Origin: Chloroflexota bacterium
GTDB lineage: Bacteria; Chloroflexota; Anaerolineae; Promineifilales; Promineifilaceae
NCBI GenBank assembly: GCA_020353135.1
Contig: CP070688.1
Span: forward strand, 335,806-342,495
Length of the DNA stretch: 6,690 nt
Direction of reading: 5' to 3'
The position numbers and the translations under genes are program-made. Below the pieces are notes generated by a model, which was not told the DNA's origin, did not search any database, and saw only the letters and a list, made by a program, of their open reading frames with translations. Below, in pieces: positions 1 through 4,406 of this stretch (its first letter is position 1; each line of letters starts with the position of its first letter).

Positions 1-839
1 AATATCGACAGCACCGCGAGCGGAATCCCGACGCTGAGGACAACGAACATTCCAATCCTGAAAGGGTCGTCAATTGGCCCATAAGGCGATGAGGTGAATG
101 TGCGATAGGTGTCAACAAGGGGCGGATTTCCGCCGGTAACTAAACGGAAGAGCTCGTAGAATGCATAGACTATTGGAGGCAGCAGGACGATGAGCAGGTT
201 TCTCAGCCGATATCCTGCTGGTTTTTCGAAAGGCAACAACCACAGCAGAAACAGGTAGCTTAGCATGACTGGAACAAAGAAGGCGGCGAATACGCGCTCT
301 CGAAAAGCGAGGAGCAAAAATACCCAGAATGCTACTAGATACCAAGGGCGATCGCGCTCGAATCCAATTAGAAAGGCAAACATGGCCAAGGTATAGAAGA
401 GCAGCACGGCTGTGTAAAATCTGGCGTTCTGGGACCAGTAAAGATGCCACGGCGATACGACAAGCAGCAAGATTGCTAGCAACGCCACAATAGAGCCAAA
501 GACTCTCCGGATTGGAAAATAGAGGACGACGAGAGAAGCGATACCAATTAGTGCCGGAACAAGCCGTGCGCTCAATTCGCCTACTCCCATGATCTGAAGG
601 GCGCCAGCTATCAGGTAGAGTGAAGGGGGGTGCTCCCAAAATTGGATCGAAGTTGCCTCCAAAACGTGTGCTTGTGCCCGGTTGACAGTAAATATCTCGT
701 CTATCCAGAAACTCCACTGGCCCAGCCGAAAGAAACGGAGAGCACTGGCCAGCAGGACAATTGCAGCTAGTAGCATATATTGGTAAATTGGCTTGGCCTC
801 AAGCGTGGCCGGTAGTTTATCGAGACGACTAGCCGTCAT
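1..839 (-). CDS. GT39-family (PMT/ArnT-like) integral membrane glycosyltransferase, 3' partial
   Basis: The frame read leftward from an ATG at 839 stays open for 279 codons to the window edge, so the C-terminus is missing. Seen: a short N-terminal tail, a membrane segment (about residues 20-37), then a first outer loop with SFWIDEIF (residues 43-50), whose Asp47-Glu48 pair matches the catalytic acidic motif of GT39/ArnT-like GT-C enzymes. HPPSLYLI follows at 70-77, and SPWHLYWSQNARFY at 129-142 resembles the SQ-x-AR-x-Y motif of the family. Several more hydrophobic helices follow. By family, it would move a sugar from a polyprenyl-phosphate donor to a lipid, glycan or protein acceptor at the outer membrane face; donor and acceptor are unknown. 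Its start lies inside the end of the GT2 gene (11-bp overlap), implying translational coupling. A second in-frame ATG at 848 (MKVMTAS...) is an equally possible start; neither has a strong, well-spaced ribosome site. Full-length relatives are usually 450-600 residues, so about half is present. Confidence 0.88.
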   Translation of the reverse strand, partial: MTASRLDKLPATLEAKPIYQYMLLAAIVLLASALRFFRLGQWSFWIDEIFTVNRAQAHVLEATSIQFWEHPPSLYLIAGALQIMGVGELSARLVPALIGIASLVVLYFPIRRVFGSIVALLAILLLVVSPWHLYWSQNARFYTAVLLFYTLAMFAFLIGFERDRPWYLVAFWVFLLLAFRERVFAAFFVPVMLSYLFLLWLLPFEKPAGYRLRNLLIVLLPPIVYAFYELFRLVTGGNPPLVDTYRTFTSSPYGPIDDPFRIGMFVVLSVGIPLAVLSI

Positions 840-1746
840 GACCTTCATTCCGCTTAATAGATGCTTGCATGCTTTCCAAAAAACCACTCACCAGTCCTTG
901 GAAGGCGCCGATGTTGCCTCGTCGAACTTCACGAATCATGGCCCGTGCTGCCATATATGGCGCGCCAAGCAGGAAGAAGCCAACTTTCTGAGCCGGCGAA
1001 GCGTGGCGGCGCATGAAGACGTACCAGTGACGTGACTTATGACGCGCGTATTCCGGGCTGTACCCTTTGCCGTAGGTGTGGCTGACGACGTGATAGGCGG
1101 TGGCCTGGGGCGTGTAAAGGGCCAAGTAGCCGGCTTCCTGTAGCCGCAGGGAAAAATCCAGATCCTCAGGGCCGAAAGGATCAAATGCCCTGTCAAAACC
1201 GCCGAGCTGGCGGAATACATCAGCGCGAACCATCATGGCGCCGCCGCAAGACACGCATCCCTTGACGGTATCATATTGGCCATTGTCGATTTCCCCGTAG
1301 CCGACAGGCGTAACTTGCCACAGGACGAAGTTGATTTGTGCACCGCCTCCGTCGTTGATTCGCGAGCGATCGTCCATGAAGCGCAATTTAGCCTGAGTCT
1401 GGCCGACCCTTTGGTCTTCTAAAAAAGGCTCAAGCAGCCCGTTGACGAAACCAGGCTCGACCAGCATGTCATTGTCAAGAAAGAGCAGGTAAGTAGGGTC
1501 GAACGTCTCGATCGCCAGTTCAGCCGCTGCATTTCGGCCGGAGGCAACACCCAGATTGGTGGGATGGCGATGAACCAATAGCTGCGGGAAGGCTTCCCTA
1601 ACAGACTCCTCAGTTCCATCCTCAGAGCCGTTATCCCAAACTAACACGCGGAATGACGATACTTCGTCGGCCAGCAGACTGGTTAGGCAAGCCAGTGTTC
1701 TATCGCGTTGATTCAGCGTCAGGATAATTGCAACGGCTAGTCCCAC
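829..1746 (-). CDS. Family 2 glycosyltransferase (rhamnosyltransferase-like, GT-A fold)
   Basis: A complete 305-residue protein. The GT-A signatures appear in order: VAIILTLNQRDRT at the N-terminus, VWDNGSEDGT (36-45) with the nucleotide-contacting Asp38, NLGVASGRN (64-72), LLFLDNDM (87-94) with the metal-binding DxD Asp91-Asn92-Asp93, then GCVSCGGAMMVRADVF (163-178) and GGFDRAFDPFGPEDLDFSLR (182-201) with the Glu194-Asp195 typical of the catalytic region. This order matches the GT2 group often annotated as dTDP-rhamnosyl or related transferases (WbbL-like). The donor sugar cannot be read from sequence. The residues after about 240 are basic and amphipathic or hydrophobic (FFLLGAPYMAARAMIREVRR) and could lie against the membrane. 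The start is GTG: a TAG stop sits two codons upstream in frame, so no earlier start exists, and the VAIIL strand requires a start here. It overlaps the downstream GT39 gene. It probably acts in the cytoplasm on a lipid-linked or growing glycan acceptor. Confidence 0.93.
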   Translation of the reverse strand: MGLAVAIILTLNQRDRTLACLTSLLADEVSSFRVLVWDNGSEDGTEESVREAFPQLLVHRHPTNLGVASGRNAAAELAIETFDPTYLLFLDNDMLVEPGFVNGLLEPFLEDQRVGQTQAKLRFMDDRSRINDGGGAQINFVLWQVTPVGYGEIDNGQYDTVKGCVSCGGAMMVRADVFRQLGGFDRAFDPFGPEDLDFSLRLQEAGYLALYTPQATAYHVVSHTYGKGYSPEYARHKSRHWYVFMRRHASPAQKVGFFLLGAPYMAARAMIREVRRGNIGAFQGLVSGFLESMQASIKRNEGHDG

Positions 1747-1753
1747 AAGCTAT

Positions 1754-1758
1754 ACCTA
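1754..1758 (-). promoter_or_regulatory. Ribosome binding site supporting the GTG start of the GT2 gene
   Basis: On the minus strand TAGGT lies 7 bases before the GTG at 1746. With the in-frame TAG at 1750-1752 just upstream, it fixes GTG as the start, because no ATG is available before the conserved first beta strand. The match to the Shine-Dalgarno consensus is only partial. Confidence 0.45.
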
Positions 1759-1829
1759 ACCAGACCAGCTGGATATTCTATGCACAAGACTATCGTCAAG
1801 CATGTTGAGGGCGAAGATTATGGTCCGCT

Positions 1830-3140
1830 TTATTCTTCAAGATTTCGTCGGTAACGAACTTTGAGCAATCGGCCTGCAGGTGAGAATGGCCTGATCCGGG
1901 TGCTCAGTTGGAACAATTCCTGTATTGCGTAGGCCATCATAATCAGCATCGGTCCTTCAATTGGAAATCGAAATCTAGGATAACCGGAATGCGTTAGATA
2001 GTAGACAACCGGGAAGGTTATGAAGAGCAGCAGAAGCCAAGACGTATCCCGCCAGTGGTGCCAGGATAATAACAGGCCAAGACCCATCAGGAGAGGTAGT
2101 GTCAACAACGCCCGGTCCAGCAGGACTCCTGTGTCGGCAACAGTTACCCTCCAAAATAGGAAGATGCGGTAAAGTGTATACTTAACGAATATTGCTGGAT
2201 TAGCGCGTATAAACTCCAAGGCACGGCCGAAGACAACCCTGTCTCTCTCTACTTCGTTAAGCGAGGCTAAATAGGCAAGGTCATCTTCACTGTAAACGGC
2301 TTCCAGCGTGTTGAGGCCAGCCGATGGCTGATTAATATCTTCACGATGGTTGCCCAACCAAAGGTTCACGCCAAGCGTCGCCTTGATCGGCACTATCCGC
2401 TCAAAGGCGCGATAATTCCGAATTGTCCACGGCACTACGGTGAGCAATGCCAGCAGGGCTACTATAGTTATTTGCTTGAGGACTCGCACCTTCTGATCTC
2501 CCGATCTCCAGAAAATCCACAGCGCGATAAATGGCATGGGAATGAGAATGACGGGATCACTGAGCGCAGTTAGCCCGACGACCAGGCCGAGGGCGAGGGC
2601 GAACAGCGTCTGATCTGGATTATCGTGAACCTTGATGGCCAACAGGATGATCATCATGATGCCGAACGCCGTTATGTTAGTGCTCCAGATGGCGAGCACT
2701 GCTGTGTGAATGGAGGCGGGATGAACAATCCAAAGACCGGCCGCCAACAGGCCCACCTGCCAGCTGAAAAGCCGCTTGCCGACCAGATAGAGAGGAATGA
2801 CTACAAGCGACGAGATGAACGACTGCAGCACTAATGTGGCAATCGTAGAGGACAGGCTAGAGTAGGCGAAAATACGATAGATTAATGAAAGTATGAAAGG
2901 ATATAGCGGCGCCATCCAAGCCGTAGGGGCGCCGCCGAGTTTGAAGCCGGAGCCAGCGGCAATTTCCGATGCGATCCACCCCATTTCGAAACCTACACGG
3001 GCCTTTTCAGTGGGGAAGCTGTACGTTTCCAGGGCAAGCATCGTGCCCAGTCGTAAAACGAAGGCCAACAGTACAAATGCAAACACTGTTCGTTTCGTAT
3101 TTTGATGGCCAAGTGTAAAACCTCGAGAGATCAATTTCAT
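1830..3140 (-). CDS. Polytopic GT-C (GT39/ArnT-like) glycosyltransferase
   Basis: A complete 436-residue, very hydrophobic protein with roughly 11-12 predicted membrane segments. A basic N-terminal tail precedes the first helix (about 18-37). The first large loop has GFEMGWIASEIAAGSGF (50-66) then PTAWMAPLYPFIL (72-84), the loop pattern of a GT39-annotated subgroup in which E-M-G stands where other members carry D-E; Glu52 is therefore the candidate catalytic acid. PWTIRNYRAF (237-246) and GVNLWLGN (257-264) form the usual start of the second periplasmic region, with soluble sequence to about 318. A late YPRFRFPIE motif (387-395) is also typical. By family it would transfer a sugar from a polyprenyl-phosphate carrier at the outer membrane face; the substrate is unknown. 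The ATG at 3140 follows an AGGA (minus strand, 3155-3152) by 11 bases, a slightly long spacing. It lies 81 bp after the SGNH gene and 83 bp before GT2. Its base composition is more AT-rich than the flanking GT2 and LamG genes. Confidence 0.85.
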   Translation of the reverse strand: MKLISRGFTLGHQNTKRTVFAFVLLAFVLRLGTMLALETYSFPTEKARVGFEMGWIASEIAAGSGFKLGGAPTAWMAPLYPFILSLIYRIFAYSSLSSTIATLVLQSFISSLVVIPLYLVGKRLFSWQVGLLAAGLWIVHPASIHTAVLAIWSTNITAFGIMMIILLAIKVHDNPDQTLFALALGLVVGLTALSDPVILIPMPFIALWIFWRSGDQKVRVLKQITIVALLALLTVVPWTIRNYRAFERIVPIKATLGVNLWLGNHREDINQPSAGLNTLEAVYSEDDLAYLASLNEVERDRVVFGRALEFIRANPAIFVKYTLYRIFLFWRVTVADTGVLLDRALLTLPLLMGLGLLLSWHHWRDTSWLLLLFITFPVVYYLTHSGYPRFRFPIEGPMLIMMAYAIQELFQLSTRIRPFSPAGRLLKVRYRRNLEE

Positions 3141-3166
3141 GATATAAATTGTCCTATGATGATTCT

Positions 3167-3179
3167 TTCGGAAACCGAA
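3167..3179 (-). repeat. Short inverted repeat in the SGNH/GT-C gap
   Basis: TTCGG and CCGAA flank a three-base AAA spacer, giving a 5-bp hairpin in the transcript about 27 bases before the GT-C start codon. No T-run follows on the minus strand, so it is not a standard intrinsic terminator. It could be chance or a minor stability or translation element. The rest of the gap (3141-3221) shows only an AGGA ribosome-site candidate. Confidence 0.3.
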
Positions 3180-3221
3180 GAGGAATTATGATGAGGAGAT
3201 ACTCATGACTGACTTTATGTA

Positions 3222-4313
3222 TTATCGTTGCGGTGCGAAGTTGATAATCTCTTCTTTCTCCACCTCCTTTCCTAGTTGCCGGCCGAGCCAATTGCTGAAC
3301 CGGTGGGCCCCGTTTGCGTTCACGTGGCCATAGTCGACCCAGCTATCATCTGGAAGAAGGCTCATGGTTGGGACTGGCAAAATCGACGCCCCATACAAGT
3401 CAACCGTCTCCGATACCTGGCTCTGAAACCTCTGATAATCATTTTCGCCATTTCGGAAGAAGTGCAAATACGTTTTCGGCAAAGGCATAGTCACGACAAC
3501 GACTTCCGTTGTTTGATTATCAAGGCTTGCGATTCCCTCCAGACCGGCTAAGTTCTCCGGCAACATCTTGAAGTCGTATAACAATTCAAAGGCGTATTGG
3601 ACCCGACCAGACCCGCTCTGCCGGTCGGGGGGTATACTCACGTCTTCGGTCGTGTTCGAGTCTGGATCAAAACCATATTTCTCGAAAGGCTCCGCTGACC
3701 TCCACAGCGCTTGATCATGATTGAAACGTAGAAGAGCAAAAAGGGACGATCGATAGCGGAGTAGATGGGACGATTCAATTAACCATCCGGCAACTGAGAA
3801 GTCGCCAAGCCGAAATCTGATCCAGGGCATATCCAAAAGAACGGCCGCTTCTTTAGCCTCGCGAGGTATAGTCAAGTCACGGGCGTCGATCCCATAAATA
3901 AGGAGTCGCGGTTGATATTCTTGCACAAGGATATGGGCCAGGGCGTTGGCCGAGGCAGCGGACAATCCATTTATGCCAAAATTGAAACAGCGAATATCTT
4001 GACCAGCCTGCTCCTTGTAGGCATCGGAAAAGGCCAGCGGGTCAAATCCGCGCCAGACCATTGAGCTGCCCAGAAACAAGCAATCAATGGAGCCCTCTGT
4101 AGTCGTGAGGTACTCCAAGCGACCCATCTGAATATCGAGATGTCGATGCTGGCCACCCCAGCTTGGATTGGCCAAGTGGGATCGAATGGCCTGTGTACGG
4201 GCAACTAATTCACCTAATACCACAAGCAGCACAAGAAAGACCAGGGCGAGCCCCAAGGTCTGACCCACTGGCCGTCTTAGTCGCAAAGTCTTATTATGCA
4301 AAACTCGGGTCAT
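3222..4313 (-). CDS. Membrane-anchored SGNH/GDSL-type hydrolase-like protein
   Basis: A complete 363-residue protein. A basic N-terminus (RLRRP, 11-15) and one hydrophobic helix (about 18-37) make an uncleaved signal anchor, placing the rest outside the membrane. SGNH blocks are visible: CLFLGSSMVWRGFDP (78-92), with Ser84 in the nucleophile position of the GDS(L) block; NFGINGLSA (111-119), with Gly113 and Asn115 as block II/III-like oxyanion candidates; and VDYGHVNANGAHRFSNWL (326-343), with the Asp327-x-x-His330 pair. This arrangement resembles the extracytoplasmic SGNH proteins (AlgJ/AlgX, DltD and DUF1574-like) that handle O-acyl groups on surface polymers, so acetyl transfer to or removal from the glycan is likely; direct homology to a named member is not shown. 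The ATG at 4313 is directly preceded by an in-frame TGA, so no longer start exists, but no clear ribosome site is seen. It sits between the propeller-LamG gene and the GT-C gene, fitting a glycan-modifying role. Confidence 0.8.
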   Translation of the reverse strand: MTRVLHNKTLRLRRPVGQTLGLALVFLVLLVVLGELVARTQAIRSHLANPSWGGQHRHLDIQMGRLEYLTTTEGSIDCLFLGSSMVWRGFDPLAFSDAYKEQAGQDIRCFNFGINGLSAASANALAHILVQEYQPRLLIYGIDARDLTIPREAKEAAVLLDMPWIRFRLGDFSVAGWLIESSHLLRYRSSLFALLRFNHDQALWRSAEPFEKYGFDPDSNTTEDVSIPPDRQSGSGRVQYAFELLYDFKMLPENLAGLEGIASLDNQTTEVVVVTMPLPKTYLHFFRNGENDYQRFQSQVSETVDLYGASILPVPTMSLLPDDSWVDYGHVNANGAHRFSNWLGRQLGKEVEKEEIINFAPQR

Positions 4314-4329
4314 TCAAGGTCGTGCACAC

Positions 4330-4347
4330 GGCGATAGGCGCCTCGCC
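4330..4347 (-). repeat. GC-rich inverted repeat in the leader of the SGNH gene
   Basis: GGCGA and TCGCC flank an 8-base spacer that itself contains the palindrome GGCGCC. In the minus-strand transcript this hairpin would end about 16 bases before the SGNH start codon, where a ribosome site should lie. It has no T-run and follows the stop of the propeller-LamG gene by about 60 bases. It could modulate translation of the SGNH gene or stabilise an upstream mRNA end; chance cannot be excluded. Nothing else is recognisable in the 4314-4406 gap. Confidence 0.35.
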
Positions 4348-4406
4348 AGAGTCTAGTGCAATGACTTCGGACAGGTGTATTGGATTTAGGGCTGAGAGAC
4401 CGATGG

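Noticed and set aside
112..717. A 201-codon open frame on the minus strand in a different frame from the GT39 gene
   Set aside because: Its translation is rich in Arg, Ser and Pro with no recognisable domain. The overlapping frame has membrane helices and GT39 motifs and continues to the window edge.
1765..1772. Eight-base palindrome CCAGCTGG in the GT-C/GT2 gap considered as an operator
   Set aside because: It is short, does not extend beyond eight bases, and has no second copy seen in the other gaps.
1772..1799. Possible sigma70-like promoter (TTGACG, 16-base spacer, AATATC) before the GT2 gene on the minus strand
   Set aside because: The -35 match is good but the -10 shares only 3 of 6 bases with TATAAT, which is too weak to list. 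It remains the best internal promoter candidate in the gap.
3167..3179. Hairpin considered as an intrinsic terminator of the SGNH gene
   Set aside because: The stem is only 5 bp and no T-run follows on the transcribed strand.
3195..3221. Tiny minus-strand frame of six codons starting with ATG in the gap after the SGNH gene
   Set aside because: It is too short, has no ribosome site, and its peptide is mostly Ser, so a leader-peptide role is unsupported.
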